From positions 47,268,059 to 47,332,058 of the forward strand of contig NC_083574.1 in NCBI RefSeq assembly GCF_027579695.1: a stretch of 64,000 nt of DNA. Reading direction: 5' to 3'. Each line of letters begins with the position of its first letter. Within the stretch, counting starts at the first letter, position 1. Below the pieces are notes generated by a model. That model was not told the origin of the DNA. It worked only from the letters and a program-made list of their open reading frames with translations, and searched no databases. Both the position numbers and the translations under genes were made by a program. This DNA comes from Neoarius graeffei (taxonomy: Eukaryota; Chordata; Actinopteri; Siluriformes; Ariidae). Below are positions 55,168 to 64,000 of the stretch, in pieces.

Positions 55168-55695
55168 CACTACCGTTCAAAAGTTTGGGGTCACCCAGAC
55201 AATTTTGTGTTTCCCATGAAAAGTCACACTTTTATTTACCACCATAAGTTGTAAAATGAATAGAAAATATAGTCGAGACATTTTTCTGGCCATTTTGAGC
55301 ATTTAATCGACCCCACAAATGTGATGCTCCAGAAACTCAATCTGCTCAAAGGAAGGTCAGTTTTATAGCTTCTCTAAAGAGCTCAACTGTTTTCAGCTGT
55401 GCTAACATGATTGTACAAGGGTTTTCTAATCCTCCATTAGCCTTCTGAGGCAATGAGCAAACACATTGTACCATTAGAACACTGGAGTGAGAGTTGCTGG
55501 AAATGGGCCTCTATACACCTATGGAGATATTGCACCAAAAACCAGACATTTGCAGCTAGAATAGTCATTTAGCACATTAGCAATGTATAGAGTGGATTTC
55601 TGATTAGTTTAAAGTGATCTTCATTGAAAAGAACAGTGCTTTTCTTTCAAAAATAAGGACATTTCAAAGTGACCCCAAACTTTTGAATGGTAGTG
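55168..55695. mobile_element. Tc1/mariner MITE
   Basis: The ends CACTACCGTTCAAAAGTTTG and (inverted) CACTACCATTCAAAAGTTTG are flanked by TA (55166-55167 and 55696-55697). The 528-bp body carries no coding sequence. It is the kind of small Tc1-like derivative common in teleosts. Confidence 0.9.
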
Positions 55696-55875
55696 TAAAC
55701 CTTTGCCCATTTAGTACAGTCCAATTTGTGCCTCTTTGCTGAGAAATTCCTCATCATGTTTGTCTTTAACAGCATACTAGGTTTGTAGAAATTTGTAGAA
55801 ATAATGAGATCATGAAACATGAAATATATGGAGAAAATAACTGACACCTAAAACTAACATAACAATCAACACACT

Positions 55876-56729
55876 GCCTGGCCAAAAAAAAAAAAAAGTC
55901 ACCATTTGGATTTACTTAACAACCATCAGTTGGATAATTACTTGAGTGATCCATCCATCCATTATCTGTAACCGCTTATCCTGTGCAGGGTCGCAGGCAA
56001 GCTGGAGCCTATCCCAGCTGACTACAGGCGAAAGGCGGGGTACACCCTGGACAAGTCGCCAGGTCATCACAGGGCTGACACATAGACACAGACAACCATT
56101 CACACTCACATTCACACCTACGGTCAATTTAGAGTCACCAGTTAACCTAACCTGCATGTCTTTGGACTGTGGGGGAAACCGGAGCACCCGGAGGAAACCC
56201 ACGCGGACACGGGGAGAACATGCAAACTCCACGCAGAAAGACCCCTCGCCGGCCACGGGGCTCGAACCCAGAACCTTCTTGCTGTGAGCCGATAGTGCTA
56301 ACCACTACACCACCGTGCTGCCCCTACTTGAGTGATTAATATGTTTTTCAGCTAGTAACAATTTTTTAAACCCTAACTGATGCAGTGAGTAGCTTCTCAT
56401 TTCTTAAAAAAACATGACAGAAGGCATATCCTGTGGTTGTGGAAAAGATGTTACTGTGTTTCAGAAGAGTCAAATTATTGGCCTGCATCAGGCAAAGTAA
56501 ACAGCTAAGGAGACTGCTGAAATTACTGGACTTGGATTAAGAACTGCCCAACACATTATTAAAACCGGGAAGGATAATGGTGCATGGTAAACTTCGCAGG
56601 AGAAATGTGGTTGGAAAAAAATCTTGACTGACTGTGATCAGAGATCATTTAAAACACTTTGTGAAGCTGAATTGTAAGAAATCGACAGGAGAACTCACGG
56701 CTACGTTTAGTAGTGAAAGTAAGAGCATT

Positions 56730-56783
<54 letters not shown>

Positions 56784-57485
56784 GCGATGAGAACTCACAA
56801 GATTGGGACTAAATAGCTGTGTGGCCAGAAGAAAACCACTTGTTAGTGAGACTAATCAGAAGAAAAGGCTTCAGGTTTTTAGGGAGTATAAAGATTGGAC
56901 TCTGGAGCAATGGAAAAGGTCATGTGGTTTGATAAGTCCAGATTTACCCTGTTCCTGAGTGATGTGTGTGTCACAGTAAGAAGGGAAACCCATGAAGTGA
57001 TGCAGCCATCATGCATTGTGGCCACTGTACAAGCCTCTGAAGACAGTATTACTGTATGATCTGGGGTTGTTGGTCAGCTTGAGGTTCAGCAATGTTATGC
57101 AGCAAAAAAATTAAGTCAACTGACTACCAGAATGTACTGAATGACCAGGTTATCACATCAGTGTTTTTCTTTTTTTCTTCCCTGATGGTACAGACATAAA
57201 ATTAGGGCTCAGATTGTGAAAGAGAGGTTCAGGAAGCATGAGGAATCATTTTCACACATGAATTGGCCACCACAGACTCTCGACCTTAACCCCCGGGGGT
57301 CTTTGGGATATGCTGGAGAAGACTTTACAGAGTGGTTTAACTCCCCCATCATCAAGACAAGATCTTGGTGAAAAACTAATGCAGCTTTGGAAGGAAATAA
57401 AGGTTGTGACTTTGCATAAGATTGCTGAAATAATGTGACGGCAAACACACCATAATCAAAGCTAAAGGTGGTCTGACAAAATATG
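55876..57485 (+). mobile_element. Decayed Tc1-like transposon with nested V-SINE
   Basis: The left end cactgcctggccaaaaaaaa is the usual Tc1-like start in fish. Plus-strand text such as 'attattggcctgcatcaggc' and 'aactgcccaacacattatta' is a decayed transposase helix-turn-helix region, and 'gatttaccctgttcctgagt' and 'ggccaccacagactctcgac' fall in the catalytic part. Many stops are present. The right end is unclear. A CA microsatellite (56735-56780) and a V-SINE lie inside. Confidence 0.6.
55951..56324 (-). mobile_element. V-SINE copy, minus strand
   Basis: Flanked by the duplication TACTTGAGTGAT (55939-55950 and 56325-56336). Its tail is ccatccattatctgtaaccg, a slightly different tail from most copies. 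Confidence 0.94.
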
Positions 57486-57547
57486 AGGTGTGCAACTTTT
57501 TTGTGGCTACGGCCTCATAGAGGCAGCAGCCATGATGTCATCGTGTT

Positions 57548-57911
57548 GTCTCATCTCATCATCTCTAGCCGCTTTATCCTGTTCTACAGGGTCGCAGGCG
57601 AGCTGGAGCCTATCCCAGCTGACTACGGGCGAAAGGCGGGGTACACCCTGGACAAGTCGCCAGGTCATCACAGGGCTGACACATAGACACAGACAATCAT
57701 TCACACCTACGGTCAATTTAGAGTCACCAGTTAACCTAACCTGCATGTCTTTGGACTGTGGGGGAAACCGGAGCACCCGGAGGAAACCCACGCAGACACG
57801 GGGAGAACATGCAAACTCCACACAGAAAGGCCCTCGCCGGCCACGGGGCTCGAACCCGGACCTTCTTGCTGTGAGGTGACAGCGCTAACCACTACACCAC
57901 CGTGCCGCCCC
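57548..57911 (-). mobile_element. V-SINE copy, minus strand
   Basis: Flanked by gtcatcgtgtt and gtcatcgtatt (57537-57547 and 57912-57922), an 11-bp duplication with one mismatch. Confidence 0.93.
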
Positions 57912-57922
57912 GTCATCGTATT

Positions 57923-58618
57923 ACAAGAATGTAAAAATGAGTGTAACAATAGCACACTGCGCATGCACATACAGGTGTTCCGATTAAAACGACCGGTGAG
58001 TATACAATTCAGTTCACCATTCAAAATAAACGAACTAGACTCAAGAAATCGCTTTCAGACATGTTTATGCTTATTACCAAGGGAAAGTGTGTTCCTGTTT
58101 TAAAATATACTCCAGGTTGTCCCACTTTCCTCGCCTTCTTCGGCCAGTGGTCCCACGTGTGATGTAGATGTGACGAGTTGTTACGGGAAGTTGTCAAAAA
58201 GAGTATTGAGACCACTGAGCTCTAGCGCCAGGCCGTTTCTAGTTTGGGTCATGGCGACAGCGTGTGTATGTCAGCCTCGGTTCAGAGGTTTCAGTTTCGA
58301 AAACTGTAAGAGGTAAGAGTAGAATAATATAAACGCACAGACACTTGGTATATTTTACTTCTGCGATTTTAAAATTGTGCATTTTTGGATTACGCTTCAT
58401 TTTTGTGGCTACTGCCTCATAGAGTAAATATATATGCGCTATATTTACTGTATGGACACGGTATCAGAAAAAATGTTATTTATAAACAGTAGCCACATGT
58501 ACCTGTAGGGTACCTATTTTTTTGTATAGCTGATTTGTTGAATTCATCATTTTGCTGAAGAGATCAGACTCCCCGTTTCTATCTTTGCTACTTAATTTTA
58601 GGTAATTTAAGAAAAAAA
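57923..58618. other. Segment without recognised features
   Basis: The sequence 'ttttgtggctac(g/t)gcctcatagag' occurs at both 57499-57522 and 58402-58425, which hints at an old element or duplication around the SINE. No coding sequence was supported. Confidence 0.3.
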
Positions 58619-58631
58619 ATCAACCAGATTA

Positions 58632-58978
58632 GGTGGCACGGTGGTGTAGTGGTTAGCGCTGTCGCCTCACAGCAAGAAGGTCCGGGTTCGAGCCCTGTGT
58701 CCGGCGAGGGCCTTTCTGTGTGGAGTTTGCATGTTCTCCGGGTGCTCCGGTTTCCCCCACAGTCCAAAGACATGCAGGTTAGGTTAACTGGTGACTCTAA
58801 ATTGACCGTAGGTGTGAATGGGAGTGTGAATGGTTGTCTGTGTCTATGTGTCAGCCCTGTGATGACCTGGCGACTTGTCCAGGGTGTACCCCGCCTTTCG
58901 CCCGTAGTCAGCTGGGATAGGCTCCAGCTTGCCTGCGACCCTGTAGAACAGGATAAAGCGGCTACAGATAATGAGATG
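58632..58978 (+). mobile_element. V-SINE copy with an internal deletion, plus strand
   Basis: Flanked by ATCAACCAGATTA (58619-58631) and the same sequence after the tail (from about 58980). About 30 bases of the core (ccccgtgtccgcgtgggttt region) are missing. Confidence 0.93.
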
Positions 58979-59034
58979 AATCAACCAGATTACTTTATAT
59001 CACAGCACGCTTGAATTTTCTTATCTAATTCTTC

Positions 59035-59170
59035 ATAAGGTGTTGATTAATTGTCTATAACAGCAGGGCTGAGACAGTAGTGCCAGCTGTAAAGCAAATC
59101 ACAGGTTGATATCAATGTGCTTGTTCTAATATGTCATCATTTCTACAGTAGCAGTTAATTCATAATGACT
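59035..59170. repeat. Dispersed interspersed repeat, partial copy 4
   Basis: 'acagtagtgccagctgtaaa', 'caaatcacaggttgatat' and 'tctacagtagcagttaattc' match the left half of 26905-27405. No coding sequence. The following DNA to 59460 is featureless. Confidence 0.45.
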
Positions 59171-59465
59171 TGCAATAAGCAATCTCCATATAATCTCGGA
59201 CTAATAATAAACAAATTAAACGAAAATTGAAAGACCAGTGATAAGGTAAAAAGGCATCTTTGATATAGTAAAAAAGTTGTTTGGTTGTTTATTGTAGCCC
59301 TGTGATAGCTCTATTTACCATGCAAAAAAAATTGTGATAATGTTATTTTTGGTGAATGTATGGCAATATATGTCATATTTAGCAAAATTACTCGTGTCAT
59401 TTAGAAAAAGTGCTTTTTTGACCACAGGTAGCTCCAAAAGGGATGCACTTAAATCATTCTTTATA

Positions 59466-61075
59466 CAACCCTGATTCCAAAAAAGTTGGGACAAAGTACA
59501 AATTGTAAATAAAAACGGAATGCAAAAATTTACAAATCTCAAAAACTGATATTGTATTCACAATAGAACAGAGACAACATATCAAATGTCGAAAGTGAGA
59601 CATTTTGAAATTTCATGCCAAATATTGGCTCATTTGAAATTTCATGACAGCAACACATCTCAAAAAAGTTGGGACAGGGGCAATAAGAGGCTGGAAAAGT
59701 TAAAGCTACAAAAAAGGAACAGCTGGAGGACCAAATTGCAACTCATTAGGTCAATTGGCAATAGGTCATTAACATGACTGGGTATAAAAAGAGCATCTTG
59801 GAGTGGCAGCGGCTCTCAGAAGTAAAGATGGGAAGAGGATCACTAATCCCCCTAATTCTGCGCCGACAAATAGTGGAGCAATATCAGAAAGGAGTTCGAC
59901 AGTGTAAAATTGCAAAGAGTTTGAACATATATCATCATCATCTACAGTGCATAATATCATCAAAAGATTCAGAGAATCTGGAAGAATCTCTGTGCGTAAG
60001 GGTCAAGGCCGGAAAACCATACTGGGTGCCCGTGATCTTCAGGCCCTTAGACGGCACTGCATCACATACAGGCATGCTTCTGTATTGGAAATCACAAAAT
60101 GGGCTCAGGAATATTTCCAGAGAACATTATCTGTGAACACAATTCACCGTGCCATCCGCCGTTGCCAGCTAAAACTCTATAGTTCAAAGAAGAAGCCGTA
60201 TCTAAACATGATCCAGAAGCGCAGACGTCTTCTCTGGGCCAAGACTCATTTAAAATGGACTGTGGCAAAGTGGAAAACTGTTCTGTGGTCAGACGAATCA
60301 AAATTTGAAGTTCTTTATGGAAATCAGGGACGCCGTGTCATTCGGACTAAAGAGGAGAAGGATGACCCAAGTTGTTATCAGCGCTCAGTTCAGAAGCCTG
60401 CATCTCTGATGGTATGGGGTTGCATTAGTGCGTGTGGCATGGGCAGCTTACACATCTGGAAAGACACCATCAGTGCTGAAAGGTATATCCAGGTTCTAGA
60501 GCAACATATGCTCCCATCCAGACGACGTCTCTTTCAGGGAAGACCTTGCATTTTCCAACATGACAATGCCAAACCACATACTGCATCAATTACAGCATCA
60601 TGGCTGCGTAGAAGAAGGGTCCGGGTACTGAACTGGCCAGCCTGCAGTCCAGATCTTTCACCCATAGAAAACATTTGGCGCATCATAAAACGGAAGATAC
60701 GACAAAAAAGACCTAAGACAGTTGAGCAACTAGAATCCTACATTAGACAAGAATGGGTTAACATTCCTATCCCTAAACTTGAGCAACTTGTCTCCTCAGT
60801 CCCCAGACGTTTACAGACTGTTGTAAAGAGAAAAGGGGATGTCTCACAGTGGGAAACATGGCCTTGTCCCAACTTTTTTGAGATGTGTTGTTGTCATGAA
60901 ATTTAAAATCACCTAATTTTTCTCTTTAAATGATACATTTTCTCAGTTTAAACATTTGACATGTCATCTATGTTCTATTCTGAATAAAATATGGAATTTT
61001 GAAACTTCCACATCATTGCATTCCGTTTTTATTTACAATTTGTACTTTGTCCCAACTTTTTTGGAATCGAGGTTG
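59466..61075 (+). mobile_element. Tc1-like transposon, nearly complete
   Basis: TA flanks both ends (59464-59465 and 61076-61077). The ends CAACCCTGATTCCAAAAAAG and (inverted) CAACCTCGATTCCAAAAAAG continue as TTGGGACAAAGTACAAATTG and beyond on both sides. The motif 'aaaaaagttgggacaggggc' recurs inside, as in IR/DR elements. It encodes a transposase with one frameshift. A third copy starts at 63906, and a decayed relative lies at 20507-22790. Confidence 0.93.
59828..60906 (+). pseudogene. Tc1-like transposase (DD34E) with one frameshift
   Basis: The start MGRGSLIPLILRRQIVEQYQ is followed by [14 protein letters not shown], the first helix-turn-helix. A shift near 59935 moves the frame to [20 protein letters not shown], which then stays open to 60906. 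Catalytic residues: Asp in [15 protein letters not shown], Asp in [14 protein letters not shown] and Glu in [15 protein letters not shown]. The C-terminus [18 protein letters not shown] runs into the inverted repeat. Otherwise intact, so the copy is relatively young. Confidence 0.88.
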
Positions 61076-61077
61076 TA

Positions 61078-61425
61078 CCATAAAACAAATATTTGGTTCC
61101 ATATCATTGGAAACATAGTTAAGTTTTAATGTTGAATGCCAGTAAGTTTTCAGACTATTTTGATCAAATTAGTATGCAATTGTGTCAAAAAAATGTCCTC
61201 TCCGAGACAGCTAATTTTTCAATATAAAATAACATATCTAAAATTATTATTTTCATCCTAAAATGTGGTCAAGATATTGGGACATAAATATTAGAGACAA
61301 CTAACACAAAGCTTACAGCCTTATATTTAAAAGCACTGTGGAAGTAGTGGATTCTGAATTGTCAAAAAAAAGTCCTCTCCGAGAATCACTTCATTTGTTT
61401 CTCCCAGCCCTGCTCAAAGCTACAC
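61078..61425. other. Segment without recognised features
   Basis: AT-rich DNA; 'aaaaaaatgtcctctccgaga' and 'aaaaaaagtcctctccgaga' at about 61186 and 61364 form a direct repeat of unknown meaning. Confidence 0.35.
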
Positions 61426-62001
61426 TTAAAGGGCTGATGACACGAACATGACTCTATGCAATTTCTTAAATAAACTATACAACATGGCAAACATGTTAGA
61501 TTTCTGTTATAATTACGTGAAAAGAAGCTGTTGTTACGCAAATATCCAACTTTTAATTGCACAGCACAAGAAAACTGGGTCCATGGCTCGCAGCCATGTT
61601 GTGACGTCAGCGGAAGAACACGCTGCGGTTCACTGGCTGTTCTACTCTGGTTCTACTCAATGGAAATGGCGCATGAAAACGCCGGTGAACTCTCTAGTGC
61701 TAGCTCTTCCTCTTCTGGGAGTCTAGAATTGTGTTGATCTCTTCCGAATAGAATCTATGATAGCCTACCCTCTTTACCCTTTGCCTCTCGTTGCTAGGCG
61801 GCAGTTACATGAAAGCCGCAAGCTTTCACAAGCCAATACATGACTGATATCACGCCGACTTTATGATTACATTTATGATTATCATGTAGAATCTATAGCT
61901 CTACGTACCTTTATCTTATGTCGTTTCACAACACATGTTCTGACAGGAGGACTGTCTTAGGATCCGGCATAGCTACTAGTAGACCCCCTCCGGAATACTG
62001 G

Positions 62002-62211
62002 CAGTGTTGTCAGATTGGGAGGAATCCCGCACAGTTGGGCGGTTTCAAGTGCATTTTGGTGGGTTTTGAACATATTTTGGGCTGGAAAACTTCAGCAGTA
62101 TCTGGCAACAGATACTGCTGACATTTTCCAGCCCAAAATATGTTCAAAACCCACCAAAATGCACTTGAAACCGCTCAACTGGGCGGGAAACCTCCCAATC
62201 TGGCAACACTG
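62002..62211. mobile_element. Near-perfect foldback MITE (two arms of about 100 bp)
   Basis: The sequence from CAGTGTTGTCAGATTGGGAG reads inward, and the right arm is its reverse complement almost base for base, meeting at 'gcagtatctggcaacagata'. Arms include 'tttcaagtgcattttggtgg' and 'ttttgaacatattttgggct'. It interrupts the THAP gene, whose reading frame runs on into it. Confidence 0.88.
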
Positions 62212-62478
62212 TGTAGGCACTGCTGATGGTAGTAACACACGTTTGTGATGAACTGAACACCCAAAAGATTCTTTTAAGCTGGGAAGGGTGTCAAAACAAT
62301 CCAAATCGAAGTGTTCAGAGCACAGGATGGATGTTGGTGAGGGCTCCCACTTGTCACGAGTGCGCCTGACTTGCTTCACCCACTTCGCATGCAGCTCGGG
62401 ATCTCTGGGAAACTTGAATAAACTTACCCCATCCTTGTAGGTTTTGGAGCAAAAGCCGGCAACACAACGCGAAGGCAT
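62212..62478 (-). pseudogene. THAP zinc-finger domain of a Kolobok-like transposase
   Basis: ATG at 62478 starts MPSRCVAGFCSKTYKDGVSL, then FKFPRDPELHAKWVKQVRRT and SILCSEHFDLDCF. The C2CH pattern is complete: Cys5, Cys10, then Cys and His in LCSEHF, with the conserved Pro in FP, Trp in KWV and the AVPTQ-like end. THAP domains bind DNA in P-element and Kolobok transposases and in host THAP proteins. The rest of the gene is lost: the frame enters the foldback MITE after VPTQ and stops at 62092. Confidence 0.85.
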
Positions 62479-62483
62479 AATAA

Positions 62484-62489
<6 letters not shown>

Positions 62490-62543
<54 letters not shown>
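62490..62543. repeat. AT microsatellite
   Basis: Uninterrupted (AT)n of about 54 bases directly upstream of the THAP gene start. Confidence 0.95.
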
Positions 62544-62550
<7 letters not shown>

Positions 62551-62753
62551 ATGTATAATAATAATACTAATAATGACAAACTGAACACCTGTCGCATCAA
62601 CAACAAACTGGTAAGTTAGGAGGAAGGTTCTTTCGCTGACATCATATAGCTCCTCCTCCTCCTTCGTCTCCTGGGTGCTGCAGCCCCGTCAAATTTGCCC
62701 AAATAGCCGCGTTTTTTATCACAACTTGTAAAATAGGCGTGTAGCGCGGACAA

Positions 62754-63047
62754 TGTGTGGGTGGAGCACAGAGGACGGCAGGACAACGTTTGGAGGTAGA
62801 GACAGCGTATTTATTAAACAACTTTTCAGTCTAACGCACGCACGCACACAGACACACACTCAGCCTCCAATCCCGGGTCGCGCTCCCTCTGCTCTCTCTC
62901 AGCCTCCTTAAATAGGGAGCGGTTTACTGGGAAAACACACACAAAACACAGGTTAATTACCGTCAGGTGAAGCGATTCTGCCACTCACCTTCCCCGGCTC
63001 CACCCTCCTGTCACAGACCGGTGCTCGACCACGCCCCCGCTGCCACA
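62754..63047 (-). mobile_element. Probable solo LTR (Gypsy-like), minus strand
   Basis: On the minus strand it starts TGTGGCAGCGGGGGCG and ends CCACCCACACA, so it has TG...CA ends. The middle has a TATA-like CCTATTTAAGG and, 100 bases on, AATAAA (gtttaataaatacgc), the layout of a promoter-polyadenylation LTR. No coding region or second LTR adjoins it. The 5-bp flanks (gacaa and aggcg) do not match, which lowers confidence. Confidence 0.55.
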
Positions 63048-63473
63048 AGGCGCCTTCGTGAATTAATATATGGATCATCGGGAATTACTTTTTATGTTAT
63101 AAAACATCGCCAAAGATGTCAAAAACGTGTCATCAGCACTTTAATCTTGTTATAATACAAACTATTACACATGCCTATGTTCATATGTGTATTAATTTCC
63201 AAAAGTGCAGATTTGATAGTTTTTTTCTATTAGCTATTTTTTGACAAGGAGTCTTTGATAACATTTTTGCTACTTTTCTTTATCTTATAGCAGATTACAC
63301 AAAACTACCATACACATGTCAAAAAATTACCTGAAATCTGTTCTTTAACTTGTCCTTCACTTAAAAACTGGTACAAGAACCAGTTTGAATCAATTTGAAT
63401 TTTGGACCCCTGTGACACAAACTTTGTACCCTGATTGTAAAACAACCCAGTAGCCAGTTGACCTAATCTGCAC

Positions 63474-64000
63474 TAGAGCCCTGCACTCCCGCGGGAGTCC
63501 CGCGGGACCCGACGCAAAGCAGTGCAGCGCGGGACAAATTTTGAAAGCTCATTGCGGGCGCGAGGGGGAGTGCACAATGCGGGCGCGGGCGGGAGAGGTG
63601 ATAAGCTGCAGTCCCGCTAACTAAAAACGTGTTTAAAATAAAATTTATAAATTATTAATTTATGTCTATCATATATAATTTGTGCTGGATATTTTATTTG
63701 GCATTAATAAAAACATTTTAAGATGCCTAAATTTGCGGATGTGGTCTAATCTCGCGTACGTTTCCGATTCCTTTCCACTCTTCCATGTTTGAGATCTCCA
63801 ATCATGGCAGAAGAGCAGAGCTCCTCTAGTGAAGCTCACAGTGCTTCAGAAGTAAGTGCTGCTTTAAAAAGAGGTACATTTACTGTTAAAAAGTCAAGAG
63901 TATTACAACCCCCATTCCAAAAAAGTTGGGACAAAGTACAAATTGTAAATAAAAACGGAATGCAATCATTTACAAATCTCAGAAACTGATATTGTATTCA
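63474..64000 (+). mobile_element. Second copy of the 11659 hAT derivative (right end beyond window)
   Basis: It starts TAGAGCCCTGCACTCCCGCG and follows the first copy closely, including the coding start at 63804 (MAEEQSSSSEAHSASEVSAA, LKRGTFTVKKSRV). At 63904 it is interrupted by a Tc1-like element. Confidence 0.88.
63906..64000. mobile_element. Start of a Tc1-like transposon (continues beyond window)
   Basis: After TA it begins CAACCCCCATTCCAAAAAAG and continues TTGGGACAAAGTACAAATTG, matching the inverted repeat of 59466-61075 for the remaining 95 bases. Confidence 0.9.

Larger units (their letters stand above)
61430..63140 (-). mobile_element. Kolobok-like transposon with THAP gene and two nested elements
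   Basis: TTAA flanks both ends (61426-61429 and 63141-63144). The terminal repeats AGGGCTGATGACACG and AGTGCTGATGACACG (inverted right end) differ at one base. The minus strand carries the N-terminal THAP domain of a transposase (62478-62212). TTAA duplication together with a THAP finger is the known signature of the Kolobok superfamily. A foldback MITE (62002-62211), an AT microsatellite (62490-62543) and a probable solo LTR (62754-63047) are inserted. Confidence 0.8.

Noticed and set aside
62092-62211. C-terminal 40 residues of the THAP ORF as part of the protein
   Set aside because: These codons lie in the foldback MITE and are not part of the original gene.

Overview
This window is teleost fish genomic DNA, probably from a repeat-rich lineage; a catfish is possible, but that is only an impression from the repeat families. 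It has spliced exons with GT/AG borders, V-SINEs of the DANA/Mermaid/HE1 type, and Tc1-like, hAT, PIF/Harbinger, L2, RTE, L1 and BEL/Pao elements. Nothing bacterial or viral is present.

The only host gene I can support is mtss2 (mtss1l/ABBA), on the minus strand. Eleven coding exons were found between 28797 and 2337. They join in consistent reading phase from the middle of the I-BAR (IMD) domain, through the Ser/Pro-rich middle, to the C-terminal WH2 motif and stop codon. The N-terminal exons were not found up to 64000, so the first introns must exceed 35 kb or extend beyond the window.

Almost everything else is transposable elements, mostly inside mtss2 introns. From the left: an unclassified TIR element with a nested Harbinger MITE that starts a MADF gene (261-1486); a nearly intact Tc1 transposon 18 bases from an mtss2 donor site (5250-6856); an L2 LINE broken by a hAT element that is itself broken by an L1 tail (9172-14540); a Myb/SANT-bearing Harbinger derivative (14805-15852); a TIR element carrying the start of a RecQ-type helicase (18212-19105); a second L2 copy (19115-20385); a decayed Tc1 with a TTAA-flanked MITE inside (20507-22790); three MITEs around exons 24397-24751; and a hAT element of about 8.3 kb (29897-38195) holding a full-length BEL/Pao retrotransposon with two apparently identical 398-bp LTRs.

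Further right: a Tc1 element (38462-42129) with three insertions nested in it; tandem-repeat elements; a Harbinger element inside a SINE and a SINE inside a SINE (46196-47774); a hAT MITE with a perfect 8-bp duplication (48876-49823); a BED-finger hAT copy (52532-54238); further Tc1 elements (55168-61075); a Kolobok-like THAP transposon (61430-63140) hosting a perfect foldback MITE and a solo LTR; and the start of a second copy of the 11659 hAT, itself hit by a Tc1.

Target-site duplications could be read directly for many insertions, so their relative order can be worked out. Alignments and family names rest on reading by eye; no database search was possible.
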